A DNA stretch of 52,517 bases, taken from CAILHX01 sp046155285. Lineage in GTDB: Bacteria > Pseudomonadota > Gammaproteobacteria > Burkholderiales > Methylophilaceae. How positions within the stretch are numbered: position 1 is the stretch's first letter; every line of letters begins with the position of its first letter. Location: the NCBI GenBank assembly GCA_046155285.1, contig JBJXEA010000004.1, positions 1 to 52,517 on the forward strand. The letters are read 5' to 3'. Below are positions 26,915 to 34,470 of this stretch, one piece after another. Position numbers and translations under genes: made by a program. Under the pieces are notes generated by a model, which made no database searches, was not told the DNA's origin, and saw only the letters and a list, made by a program, of their open reading frames with translations.

Positions 26915-27871
26915 CTATTCACCTGACCCCATGCGCCGCCACACCTCCGCAGCCACGTCACTCACTTCATCCAACTGTGCGCCCGACCAATCTTCCAGTT
27001 CACCTAAAAATGGACGCGTATAGCCCTGTGCCTGCATCAATTGATGAAAGCGCGAGAACTTCACCGAGCCGCCGCGCAAGTCAACAGTATAAACGGGCTT
27101 GCCCGTGATGCAGGCCTCACAGGTCATGGACACCGAATCTCCGGTCGCCACTACTGCATCGGCCAAGCCCAAAAACTCGAAATACGGATTTGCGCCCTCA
27201 CCCGTCCACACCACGCCTGGCGTGTCACGCAGCCCTTGTTGCAAAATCTGCGTAGCTGCCTGACCAGTACGGCGCGAGGTGGTGACCAGCAGGCTACCGC
27301 CGTTTTTTTTAGCCATCGCTACCAAGCACTCGGTGAGTTGCGTCGCCGCGGCTTCGTCCAAGCGGAAATGCTTGTTATTGCCCCCAACCAGCACGGCAAT
27401 TTTTGGGCTGGGCAGGTGCGCATATTGCGATTGCTGGGCAGCCGATTGCAGTTTTTGCGGCGTGACAAAATGCATAGCACCCACGGTTTGAATCACGTTA
27501 TCGCCACGAATGCGGTCATGCGCGGGCGCAATCACTACATCAAAGTGCTTAAAGCTGATTTTCGGGTCTTGTATGCGTATGCAAAAAGTTTTGCCCCCGC
27601 TGAGTTTTTTTACCGCGAATGAGGCCGCAATAGTCTGTCTGCTCGTGCCTATCAACACGTCTGGCCAAGGTGGCTCGAATGCGGAAGACTTTGCGCCGTA
27701 TTGCTCCATCCCATGCATCCAAAGCCAAGGTGGAATATGCTTCCACGGCGCAATCGGCTCAACAAACTTTTGCGTCACGGGCAAACCCATACGCTCCGCC
27801 AAGCCTATGGACTGGTTATCCATACCGGGCACTCCCAGCGTCAACACCCAACAAGTTTTCTGACTTTTCAT
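26915..27871 (-). CDS. ELM1/DUF1022-family protein (GT-B-like)
   Basis: A 318-residue protein of the ELM1 (formerly DUF1022) family, named after a plant mitochondrial fission factor; bacterial members look like GT-B glycosyltransferases and cluster with LPS genes. Diagnostic parts: WVLTLGVPGMDNQSIGLAE, PDVLIGTSRQTIAASFAVKK, CIRIQDPKISFKHFDVVIAP, LVTTSRRTG and VVATGDSVSMTCEACITGKP. Biochemical activity in bacteria is not established. It is the first gene of the minus-strand glycan operon; its upstream region is shared with the divergent heat-shock gene grpE. Confidence 0.88.
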   Translation of the reverse strand: MKSQKTCWVLTLGVPGMDNQSIGLAERMGLPVTQKFVEPIAPWKHIPPWLWMHGMEQYGAKSSAFEPPWPDVLIGTSRQTIAASFAVKKLSGGKTFCIRIQDPKISFKHFDVVIAPAHDRIRGDNVIQTVGAMHFVTPQKLQSAAQQSQYAHLPSPKIAVLVGGNNKHFRLDEAAATQLTECLVAMAKKNGGSLLVTTSRRTGQAATQILQQGLRDTPGVVWTGEGANPYFEFLGLADAVVATGDSVSMTCEACITGKPVYTVDLRGGSVKFSRFHQLMQAQGYTRPFLGELEDWSGAQLDEVSDVAAEVWRRMGSGE

Positions 27872-27900
27872 TTGCCCGCAATTATACCTATGTGAGCGCT

Positions 27901-27928
27901 CTTGTTTTTTCCAAAGCCATCCCCATTT
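27901..27928 (+). promoter_or_regulatory. Sigma-32 type heat-shock promoter of grpE
   Basis: CTTGTTT at 27901-27907 (consensus CTTGAAA) is followed after exactly 13 bases by CCCCATTT at 27921-27928, a full match to the CCCCATNT -10 element. grpE starts 33 bases downstream of the -10 element. This identifies RpoH control of grpE. Confidence 0.8.
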
Positions 27929-27961
27929 CGCATCAAAGCATCATTTTTTATAGGGATCAAC

Positions 27962-28450
27962 ATGACAGAAGAAATGAACACAGAAACCGAACCTCAAGCC
28001 CCAGAAGCGCGTATTGCCGAGCTGGAAGCGCATCTGGTAGAAGCGCAAGAGGCCGTGCTTTACGCCAAAGCTGAGGGCGAAAACATCCGCCGCCGTGCGA
28101 CTGAAGATATAGACAAGGCGCGCAAATTTGCAGTGGAGAAATTCGCTTCTGAACTGCTAGCAGTCAAGGATTCTTTAGATGCTGCGCTGCTGGTGGAAAA
28201 CGCCAGTTTAGAAAGCTATAAAAACGGTATTGATCTGACGCTCAAGCAATTTGCCAACGTGTTTGAAAAATTCAATTTGGTGGAGGTGAATCCGGTTGGC
28301 GAAAAATTCGACCCGCACCAACACCAAGCCATCAGCATGATCCCATCCGACGCAGAACCCAACACCGTGTTACAGGTGCTGCAACGTGGTTACACGCTGA
28401 ATGGGCGCGTGTTGCGGCCGGCGATGGTGATGGTGGCAACTGCGGCTTAA
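27962..28450 (+). CDS. grpE: Nucleotide exchange factor GrpE
   Basis: GrpE releases ADP from DnaK. The 162-residue protein has the long N-terminal coiled coil (about 15-75: ARIAELEAHLVEAQEAVLYA, ENIRRRATEDIDKARKFAVE). The four-helix/beta-wing domain follows, with LLAVKDSLDAAL, GIDLTLKQFANVFEKF and the C-terminal signature FDPHQHQAISMIPSD, VLQVLQRGYTLNGRVLRPA. The ATG at 27962 (MTEEMNTE) has AGGGA upstream; earlier in-frame codons overlap the promoter and are not used. First gene of the grpE-dnaK-dnaJ chaperone set. Confidence 0.97.
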   Translation: MTEEMNTETEPQAPEARIAELEAHLVEAQEAVLYAKAEGENIRRRATEDIDKARKFAVEKFASELLAVKDSLDAALLVENASLESYKNGIDLTLKQFANVFEKFNLVEVNPVGEKFDPHQHQAISMIPSDAEPNTVLQVLQRGYTLNGRVLRPAMVMVATAA

Positions 28451-28460
28451 TGTCTTTGTC

Positions 28461-28567
28461 GTCATTCCCGCGTAGGCGGGAATCCAGTCAAAGATCTACG
28501 AAGTTAAGTTGCACCGGTGTCACGGCAGCCAGCTTGGCTGAATTCCCGCCTCCGCGGGAATGACGGA
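28461..28567. repeat. Inverted pair of GTCATTCCCGC repeat copies
   Basis: Two copies of a short palindromic repeat face each other between grpE and dnaK. The first, at 28461-28490, reads GTCATTCCCGCGTAGGCGGG then AATCCAGTCA. The inverted copy at 28541-28567 reads CCCGCCTCCGCGGGAATGAC. Each copy has its own CCCGC/GCGGG hairpin and the two can pair with each other. A third copy lies at 31834-31864 behind dnaJ. It probably acts as an mRNA hairpin separating grpE from dnaK, which has its own promoter downstream. Confidence 0.85.
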
Positions 28568-28587
28568 GCAGGTTTGAAGTGCCGAGG

Positions 28588-28615
28588 CTTGAAATAAATA
28601 AACCCATCCCCACTT
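28588..28615 (+). promoter_or_regulatory. Sigma-32 type heat-shock promoter of dnaK
   Basis: CTTGAAA at 28588-28594 is a perfect -35 element for RpoH; after 13 bases CCCCACTT at 28608-28615 matches the -10 consensus CCCCATNT at all but one position. The spacing equals that of the grpE promoter. dnaK starts about 60 bases downstream. Confidence 0.85.
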
Positions 28616-28678
28616 TGTGAACATGGGTTTTGAAGTTGAAATTTTGAATTTAGTTAAAAAGTTAAAGGAATAAATATC

Positions 28679-30601
28679 ATGGGTAAGATTATTGGCATTG
28701 ACTTAGGTACCACCAACTCCTGCGTGGCCGTGATGGAAGGCGGCAAGCCGCGCGTGATTGAAAATGCAGAAGGTACACGCACCACACCGTCCATCGTGGC
28801 ATATCAAGAGGACGGCGAAATTCTGGCGGGCGCACCCGCCAAGCGCCAGGCGGTAACCAACCCCAAGAACACGCTGTACGCGGTAAAGCGCCTGATTGGT
28901 CGCAAGTTTGCCGAAAAAGAAGTGCAAAAAGACATTAAGTTGATGCCTTACACCATTGCCAAGGCCGACAACGGTGACGCTTGGGTGGAAGTGCGCGGCG
29001 TGAAAATGGCGCCGCCGCAAATCTCCGCCGAAGTGCTGCGTAAGATGAAGAAAACTGCCGAAGATTACCTAGGCGAAGAAGTCACCGAAGCGGTGATTAC
29101 CGTGCCCGCTTACTTCAACGACTCTCAGCGCCAAGCCACCAAAGACGCGGGTCGTATCGCTGGTCTGGACGTGAAGCGCATCATCAACGAACCCACCGCT
29201 GCGGCGCTGGCTTTCGGTATGGACAAGCAGGAAGGTGACCGCAAGATTGCGGTGTATGACCTAGGCGGCGGCACGTTCGATATTTCCATCATCGAAATCG
29301 CCGAGCTCGATGGCGAACACCAGTTTGAGGTGCTTTCCACCAATGGCGACACGTTCCTCGGCGGCGAAGACTTCGACAATCGTTTGATTGATTATCTAGC
29401 CGACGAATTCAAGAAGGACAACGGTGGCCTGGATCTACGCAACGACCTGCTGGCCAAGCAACGCCTGAAAGAAGCCGCTGAAAAGGCCAAGATCGAGCTT
29501 TCATCCAGCCAACAAACTGAAGTGAACCTGCCTTACATCACCGCGGATGCGACTGGGCCTAAGCATTTAGTCGTCAAAATCACCCGCGCCACCTTTGAAA
29601 AACTGGTGGATGACCTGATTGAGCGCTCCATTAAGCCTTGCGAAGTTGCCATGAAAGACGCAGGTGTGAAGCTGTCCGACATCAGCGACGTGATTCTGGT
29701 GGGCGGTCAAACCCGTATGCCGAAAGTGCAAGAAAAGGTGCAAGCCTTCTTTGGCCGTGAGCCGCGTAAAGATGTGAACGCAGACGAAGCCGTAGCAGTA
29801 GGCGCAGCCATTCAAGGCGGCGTGCTGCAAGGTGACGTGAAAGACGTGCTGTTGCTGGACGTGACCCCGCTCTCCTTGGGTATCGAAACCATGGGCGGTG
29901 TCATGACCAAGCTCATCAAGAAAAACACCACGATTCCTACCAAGGCTAGCCAAGTGTTCTCCACCGCGGAAGACAACCAAAACGCGGTGACCATCCACGT
30001 GCTGCAAGGTGAACGTGAGGTTGCTGCGGGCAACAAGAGCCTCGGGCAATTTAATCTATCAGACATCCCACCCGCACCACGCGGCATGCCGCAGATTGAA
30101 GTGGCGTTCAACATTGATGCCAACGGTATTCTGCACGTTTCGGCCAAGGACAAAGCCACCGGCAAGGAAAGCAACATCACCATCAAGGCCAGTTCCGGTC
30201 TGAGTGAAGAAGAAATTCGCCGTATGGAAGAAGACGCGGCGACACACGCCGAAGATGACCGCAAGACGTTGGATTTGGTCAATGCGCGTAATCAGGCTGA
30301 AGGCACGGTGCACACCGTGAAAAAATCGCTGGCTGAACACGGCGACAAACTGGATGCAGGCGAAAAAGAAGCGATTGAAGCGGCGATTGTAGCCGTAGAA
30401 GAGTCGCTTAAAGGCGACGACAAAGATAACATCGAAGCCAAAAATACCGCGCTGATGGAAGCCTCGCAAAAGCTGGGCGAAAAGGTCTATGCCGAGCAGC
30501 AAGCGCAGGAGAACACGGCCTCAGCACAGCCAAGTCCTGAAGGCGAAAAAACGGTGGATGCCGAAGTGGTGGATGCCGAGTTTGAAGAAGTTAAAAAGTA
30601 A
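28679..30601 (+). CDS. dnaK: Chaperone DnaK (Hsp70)
   Basis: The cytoplasmic Hsp70 chaperone, 640 residues. The ATPase domain shows IIGIDLGTTNSCVAVMEG, the connect and phosphate motifs (VITVPAYFNDSQRQATKDAG, IAVYDLGGGTFDISIIE, DVILVGGQTRMPKVQ). The substrate-binding domain has LLLDVTPLSLGIETMGGVMT and NQNAVTIHVLQGER, and the C-terminal tail VVDAEFEEVKK is the typical EEV-like end. AAAGGA precedes the ATG. It has its own sigma-32 promoter. Downstream dnaJ is 97 bases away, separated by a repeat. Confidence 0.99.
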   Translation: MGKIIGIDLGTTNSCVAVMEGGKPRVIENAEGTRTTPSIVAYQEDGEILAGAPAKRQAVTNPKNTLYAVKRLIGRKFAEKEVQKDIKLMPYTIAKADNGDAWVEVRGVKMAPPQISAEVLRKMKKTAEDYLGEEVTEAVITVPAYFNDSQRQATKDAGRIAGLDVKRIINEPTAAALAFGMDKQEGDRKIAVYDLGGGTFDISIIEIAELDGEHQFEVLSTNGDTFLGGEDFDNRLIDYLADEFKKDNGGLDLRNDLLAKQRLKEAAEKAKIELSSSQQTEVNLPYITADATGPKHLVVKITRATFEKLVDDLIERSIKPCEVAMKDAGVKLSDISDVILVGGQTRMPKVQEKVQAFFGREPRKDVNADEAVAVGAAIQGGVLQGDVKDVLLLDVTPLSLGIETMGGVMTKLIKKNTTIPTKASQVFSTAEDNQNAVTIHVLQGEREVAAGNKSLGQFNLSDIPPAPRGMPQIEVAFNIDANGILHVSAKDKATGKESNITIKASSGLSEEEIRRMEEDAATHAEDDRKTLDLVNARNQAEGTVHTVKKSLAEHGDKLDAGEKEAIEAAIVAVEESLKGDDKDNIEAKNTALMEASQKLGEKVYAEQQAQENTASAQPSPEGEKTVDAEVVDAEFEEVKK

Positions 30602-30607
30602 AAAGGA

Positions 30608-30693
30608 AGTCGTTAGTTACTAGTAGGTAGTCGTTAGTTAAAACGCTGCCGTGGCTACTAACTAACGACTAGCCGCTAACGACTACCGACTAG
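30608..30693. repeat. Inverted GTCGTTAGTT / AACTAACGAC repeat array
   Basis: The dnaK-dnaJ gap is almost entirely a palindromic repeat: copies of (A)GTCGTTAGTTA near 30608 and 30628, and reverse-complement copies AACTAACGACTA near 30659 and CTAACGACTACC near 30675, with a central GCTGCCGTGGC. The arms can fold into a long hairpin. The array ends only about five bases before the dnaJ ATG and leaves no visible Shine-Dalgarno. Confidence 0.8.
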
Positions 30694-30698
30694 ATTCC

Positions 30699-31817
30699 AT
30701 GGCCAAAAAAGACTACTACGAAGTTCTGGGCATCAATCGCGATGCCTCCGACGAAGACATTAAAAAAGCTTATCGCAAACTGGCGATGAAGCATCATCCT
30801 GACCGCAACCCGGATAATCCCAACGCAGAAGAGCATTTCAAAGAAGCCAAAGAGGCTTACGAAATCCTCTCGGATACCCAAAAACGGGCAGCTTACGACC
30901 AATATGGTCACGCTGGTGTGGATCAGCAAGCCGGAATGGGTGGGGCTGGCACGGGTGGATTTGCCGATGCGTTTGGCGATATTTTCGGCGATATTTTTGG
31001 TGGCGGACGTGCTGGTGGGCAGCGCTCCAATGTGTATCGTGGCGCAGATTTGCGCTACAACATGGAAATTTCGCTAGAAGACGCGGCACGTGGCAGTGAA
31101 ACCAAAATCCGCATCCCCGTCATGGCGGGTTGCGAGACCTGCAAAGGCTCAGGCGCACGTCCGGGAACATCCCCCGTCACCTGCACCACTTGTGGTGGCC
31201 AAGGTCAAGTGCGAATGCAACAAGGCTTCTTCTCTATCCAGCAAACCTGCCCCAAGTGTCACGGCGGCGGAAAAATGGTCAAAGACCCCTGCCCCACCTG
31301 CCACGGCGATGGGCGCGTCAAACAGCAAAAAACACTCGCCGTCAAAATTCCCGCAGGCGTGGATGAAGGCGACAGAATTCGCTTGTCTGGAGAAGGCGAG
31401 GCTGGCGTCAACGGCGGGCCATCGGGCGATTTATACGTCGTCGTTCATCTCAAAAAACACAGCATCTTTGAACGCGACGGCGGCGATTTGCATTGCGAAA
31501 TGCCGATCAGCTTCACCACTGCGGCATTGGGCGGAGAAATCGAAATCCCCACCCTAGACGGCCACGCCAAAATGAAAATCCCGCCTGAAACCCAAACCGG
31601 TGCGAAATTCCGACTTCGAGGTAAAGGCATTAAAGCCCTACGCAGCAGCGACTACGGCGACCTGATTAGTCACGTAGTGGTAGAAACCCCCGTGAAACTG
31701 ACCGAAAAGCAAAAAGACCTGCTGCGGGAATTGGAAAACATGAATCAGATGGATTCGTCAAAACATAGCCCGAAAGCGAAGTCGTGGTTGGAGAAGGTGA
31801 CGGATTTTTTTCAGTAA
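30699..31817 (+). CDS. dnaJ: Chaperone DnaJ (Hsp40)
   Basis: DnaJ delivers substrates to DnaK and stimulates its ATPase. The 372-residue protein contains the J domain with HPD (KKDYYEVLGINRDASDEDIK, MKHHPDRNPDN), a Gly/Phe-rich linker (GFADAFGDIFGDIFGGG) and four CxxCxGxG zinc repeats (CETCKGSG, CTTCGGQG, CPKCHGGG, CPTCHGDG). The C-terminal substrate domain (LAVKIPAGVDEGDRIRLSGE) is complete. The start codon sits directly behind an inverted repeat and has no clear Shine-Dalgarno, which may reduce its translation relative to dnaK. Confidence 0.98.
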   Translation: MAKKDYYEVLGINRDASDEDIKKAYRKLAMKHHPDRNPDNPNAEEHFKEAKEAYEILSDTQKRAAYDQYGHAGVDQQAGMGGAGTGGFADAFGDIFGDIFGGGRAGGQRSNVYRGADLRYNMEISLEDAARGSETKIRIPVMAGCETCKGSGARPGTSPVTCTTCGGQGQVRMQQGFFSIQQTCPKCHGGGKMVKDPCPTCHGDGRVKQQKTLAVKIPAGVDEGDRIRLSGEGEAGVNGGPSGDLYVVVHLKKHSIFERDGGDLHCEMPISFTTAALGGEIEIPTLDGHAKMKIPPETQTGAKFRLRGKGIKALRSSDYGDLISHVVVETPVKLTEKQKDLLRELENMNQMDSSKHSPKAKSWLEKVTDFFQ

Positions 31818-31833
31818 AGTGAGAGGTGGGCTC

Positions 31834-31864
31834 GTCATTCCCGTGCAGACGGGAATCCAGTCAA
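31834..31864. repeat. Third copy of the GTCATTCCCG repeat
   Basis: GTCATTCCCGTGCAGACGGG followed by AATCCAGTCAA, the same element as the pair between grpE and dnaK, here 17 bases behind the dnaJ stop. Its CCCGT/ACGGG stem could act as a 3' mRNA hairpin. Confidence 0.85.
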
Positions 31865-31888
31865 GCGATTAATATCACCAGTCTTTCC

Positions 31889-32219
31889 TTGTAGGAGCGC
31901 CGCCCTCGGCGCGAAAGCGCTTAATCGGGGCGAAGGTGCCTCTCCTACAATTAAACCCCAAAACCGTCGGGGGTTGCCCGACAGCAAGTCTCTTTCTTTT
32001 TCTTGTCAAAAAGAAAGAAACCAAAGAAAACGACACCCTGCTGCCTTGCCCTACGGGTACCCGTCAACGCAACTCCAAGACGGGTGGCAATCCAACTCAG
32101 CCTAGTAAGCCACACAAAACGTGGCTTACCGCGGACTTCAAACACAGGTTGCCGCCAAGCCCCCGTCTTAGAGTTGCGTTGGCGGCTGCGGCAGAAGGGG
32201 GTAAAGCCCTTCTGCAACC
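31889..32219. repeat. Nested inverted-repeat region without a gene
   Basis: This gene-free stretch of over 300 bases holds several hairpins. TTGTAGGAG (31889-31897) pairs with CTCCTACAA (31942-31950) around a GGCGC-rich inner stem. CTTTCTTTTT pairs with AAAAAGAAAG around 31990-32017. CAACGCAACTCCAAGACGGG (32065-32084) pairs with CCCGTCTTAGAGTTGCGTTG (32162-32181), enclosing the perfect hairpin GTAAGCCAC (32105-32113) / GTGGCTTAC (32121-32129). Open frames of about 90-105 codons cross it on both strands, but their sequence follows the repeats and I do not call them. It may be a mobile repeat or encode a structured RNA. Confidence 0.7.
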
Positions 32220-32867
32220 TTAGTTGCTGTACTCTAACTGCAGTGATAAAAGCGTTCGGCGAAGACGTTTCAGTGATCGCTTCGCTCTTACGGGTAATGT
32301 ACGCTTATGCCAAAGGATGCTAGATGCCTCCCACCCAAAGAACTGAATGAGGTCTAGTACGTCTAGCGCCATTTTTGGAAGTCCGAGCAACTGTAAAGAC
32401 CACCCTTTTGGTGTGAAGTGAATGAATTCATTGCGAAACTCGTTTAAATGCTTAAAACTTTCGTCATGCGTAGAGCTGGGAATGAAAGCAGCTGAACCAC
32501 AATAACTGAAGTTAGATGAGTCTTTGACCTTGGCGTAGAGATTGAGAAATTTATCAAGCTGTTCCGTTGGAAAGGGTTTGTCACTTTCGTATGCTTCAAG
32601 CCATTGTTTTGCCACCTTGGGCTTCAATGAAAGCAGGCCGTTGCCATTCCATAGCGCAAGTACCATAAACCCTTGTGCAGCATTGTGAAGAGAGATTAAC
32701 ACCCACTTCCAGTAGTAGGGGTCATCTAAGATTAACCGTGCTTGCAATTCTGCCCACTCGAGTGAACGCACAGCCTCCTCGTGCTCATCAGTGCGAAGGT
32801 ATTTTTTGTTACGCATGTTGAAGTTAACGTCAAAATAATAAACACTACAATCATCCCATAATTTCAT
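32220..32867 (-). CDS. Hypothetical helical protein with HEPN-like R-x4-H motif
   Basis: A 215-residue protein without signal peptide, predicted mostly helical. I choose the ATG at 32867, which has AGGA at a proper distance; the frame stays open further upstream but runs into arfB. Features: EEAVRSLEWAELQARLILDD in an N-terminal helix, WVLISLHNAAQGFMVLALWN, and FRNEFIHFTPKGWSLQLLGL, where R-N-E-F-I-H fits the R-x4-H signature of HEPN nucleases with the usual polar residue after R. HEPN membership is inference from this motif and the helical character. It stands alone, divergent from arfB, beside a nested-hairpin repeat, and is more A+T-rich than its neighbours. Confidence 0.7.
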   Translation of the reverse strand: MKLWDDCSVYYFDVNFNMRNKKYLRTDEHEEAVRSLEWAELQARLILDDPYYWKWVLISLHNAAQGFMVLALWNGNGLLSLKPKVAKQWLEAYESDKPFPTEQLDKFLNLYAKVKDSSNFSYCGSAAFIPSSTHDESFKHLNEFRNEFIHFTPKGWSLQLLGLPKMALDVLDLIQFFGWEASSILWHKRTLPVRAKRSLKRLRRTLLSLQLEYSN

Positions 32868-32921
32868 TGTCCTGTTACTTCTAGGTATCGCGGCTTTGAA
32901 TCTATCAAGCCAAGTGGCATC

Positions 32922-33338
32922 ATGCACGCCATGACCACCGAAATCCAAATCCCAGAATCAGATATCGAGCTAACCTTCGTTCGTGCCCAGGGTGCGGGCG
33001 GGCAGAACGTGAATAAGGTTTCCAGCGCGGCGCATTTGCGCTTTGATGTTCGGGCTTGCTCTTTGCCGGAGGAGGTTAAGGAGCGGTTGCTGGCTTTGCG
33101 CGACCGGCGTATCACGGCGGACGGTGTCATCATCATCAAAGCCCAGCGTTATCGCAGTCAGGACATGAATCGGCAGGATGCGATTTTGCGGTTGCATGTG
33201 TTGGTGAATAAGGCGGCGACACCTGCCATTGTGCGCCGTCCGACCAAGCCCACGCGAGGTTCGCAGATAAAACGGGTGGAAAGCAAGGTCAAGCGCGGGC
33301 GGATTAAGGCCACTCGTGGCAAAATGCTGCCTGAATGA
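32922..33338 (+). CDS. arfB: Alternative ribosome-rescue factor ArfB
   Basis: ArfB (YaeJ) hydrolyses peptidyl-tRNA on ribosomes stalled at the 3' end of broken mRNA. The 138-residue protein has the catalytic GGQ at 26-28 in FVRAQGAGGQNVNKVSSAAH and the basic C-terminal tail (KRVESKVKRGRIKATRGKM) that enters the empty mRNA channel. A second ATG three codons in (32931, MTTEIQIP) is an equally likely start. It overlaps tsaB by four bases (ATGA), opening a run of four coupled genes. Confidence 0.94.
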   Translation: MHAMTTEIQIPESDIELTFVRAQGAGGQNVNKVSSAAHLRFDVRACSLPEEVKERLLALRDRRITADGVIIIKAQRYRSQDMNRQDAILRLHVLVNKAATPAIVRRPTKPTRGSQIKRVESKVKRGRIKATRGKMLPE

Positions 33339-34009
33339 AGCTTCTAGCACTCGATACTTCCACCGAATACCTTTCGCTCGCCTTGTGGCAGGACGGCGCT
33401 GTGACTGTGCGCGAGATGTTGGCGCAGCAGAAGCATTCCAGTTTGATTTTGCCTTTGTTGCGCGAGATGTTGGATGAAGCGGGCTTGAAACTGCAAGACC
33501 TTGACGGCATTGCCTTTGGCGCAGGCCCCGGCTCGTTCACTGGCTTGCGTATTGCCTGCGGCGTGGCGCAGGGTTTGGCGTTTGGCGCTAATCTTCCTGT
33601 GGTGGGCGTGTGTACGCTGGAGGCGCTGGCCGTGCAATCGGGTGCGGACAAGGTTATCGCCTGTTTGGACGCACGTATGGGCGAGGTTTATCACGCAGTT
33701 TATGAGAAAAAAGATACAACTTGGGTTGAAGTGCTTGCGCCGAGTTTGTGTCATCCTACGGCGGCGCCTAAACTGGAGGGCAAAGACTGGTGCGGCCTTG
33801 GCAGCGGTTGGGATGCTTATGCTGAAATCTTGCAAGCAACTTATCCCAATGTCAAATTCATTCCCAATGTGTTTCCTTTAGCGCGGCACATTGCTGCGCT
33901 GGCGGCGTCAATGTTTGTGCGCGGTGAGGGCAAACCAGCCCATGAAGCGCATCCACTTTACATCCGCAACAAAGTCGCATTTACCACCGAAGAGCGTGCC
34001 GCCAAATGA
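33335..34009 (+). CDS. tsaB: tRNA threonylcarbamoyladenosine synthesis protein TsaB
   Basis: TsaB partners TsaD and TsaE in making t6A at position 37 of ANN-decoding tRNAs. The 224-residue ASKHA-fold protein begins KLLALDTSTEYLSLALW and contains the signature GAGPGSFTGLRIACGVAQGL. Length is usual. Start overlaps arfB and the stop overlaps rimI, each by four bases, implying coupled translation. Confidence 0.95.
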   Translation: MKLLALDTSTEYLSLALWQDGAVTVREMLAQQKHSSLILPLLREMLDEAGLKLQDLDGIAFGAGPGSFTGLRIACGVAQGLAFGANLPVVGVCTLEALAVQSGADKVIACLDARMGEVYHAVYEKKDTTWVEVLAPSLCHPTAAPKLEGKDWCGLGSGWDAYAEILQATYPNVKFIPNVFPLARHIAALAASMFVRGEGKPAHEAHPLYIRNKVAFTTEERAAK

Positions 34010-34470
34010 ACGCGGTGTTAAAACCCTCTGCGCCTCAATTACGCAAAATGCTGCGCGCTGATTTGGATGCGGTGATGGCGATAGAACCTACGCTGTACAG
34101 CCATCCGTGGACGCGCGGAAACTTTACCGATTCGCTAAAATCCGGCTATCGTTGCCATGTGTTTGAGCTGAATGGCGAAATCATTGGCTACGCAGTGTTG
34201 ATGCTGGTGCTGGACGAGGCGCACTTGCTCAATATCAGCATCGCTAGCGATTTTCAAGGGCAGGGTTTTGGGCGTGAATTGCTAAACCACATGGCCGTTA
34301 TTGCACGTAAAAACAAAGTGCAAACCATGTTTCTGGAAGTGCGGTCTTCCAATAATGTAGCGATTGGTTTGTATGAAAGCATGGGATTCAATGAGTTTTC
34401 GATGCGTAAAGGCTATTATCCAGCCTTGAATGGGCGGGAAGACGCGATTTTAATGGGGTTGGCGCTATGA
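34006..34470 (+). CDS. rimI: Ribosomal protein S18 alanine N-acetyltransferase RimI
   Basis: A 154-residue GNAT acetyltransferase. The acetyl-CoA pyrophosphate loop is ASDFQGQGFGRELLNHM; LEVRSSNNVAIGLYESMGF and the C-terminal MRKGYYPALNGREDAILM are typical RimI features, including the Tyr region used for catalysis. RimI acetylates the N-terminal alanine of S18 in E. coli. Overlap with both neighbours and the standard tsaB-rimI order support the assignment. Confidence 0.95.
   Translation: MNAVLKPSAPQLRKMLRADLDAVMAIEPTLYSHPWTRGNFTDSLKSGYRCHVFELNGEIIGYAVLMLVLDEAHLLNISIASDFQGQGFGRELLNHMAVIARKNKVQTMFLEVRSSNNVAIGLYESMGFNEFSMRKGYYPALNGREDAILMGLAL

Noticed and set aside
31936..32323. Frames of 88-106 codons on both strands through the hairpin region
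   Set aside because: Both strands read through palindromic repeats; no start signal or family resemblance.
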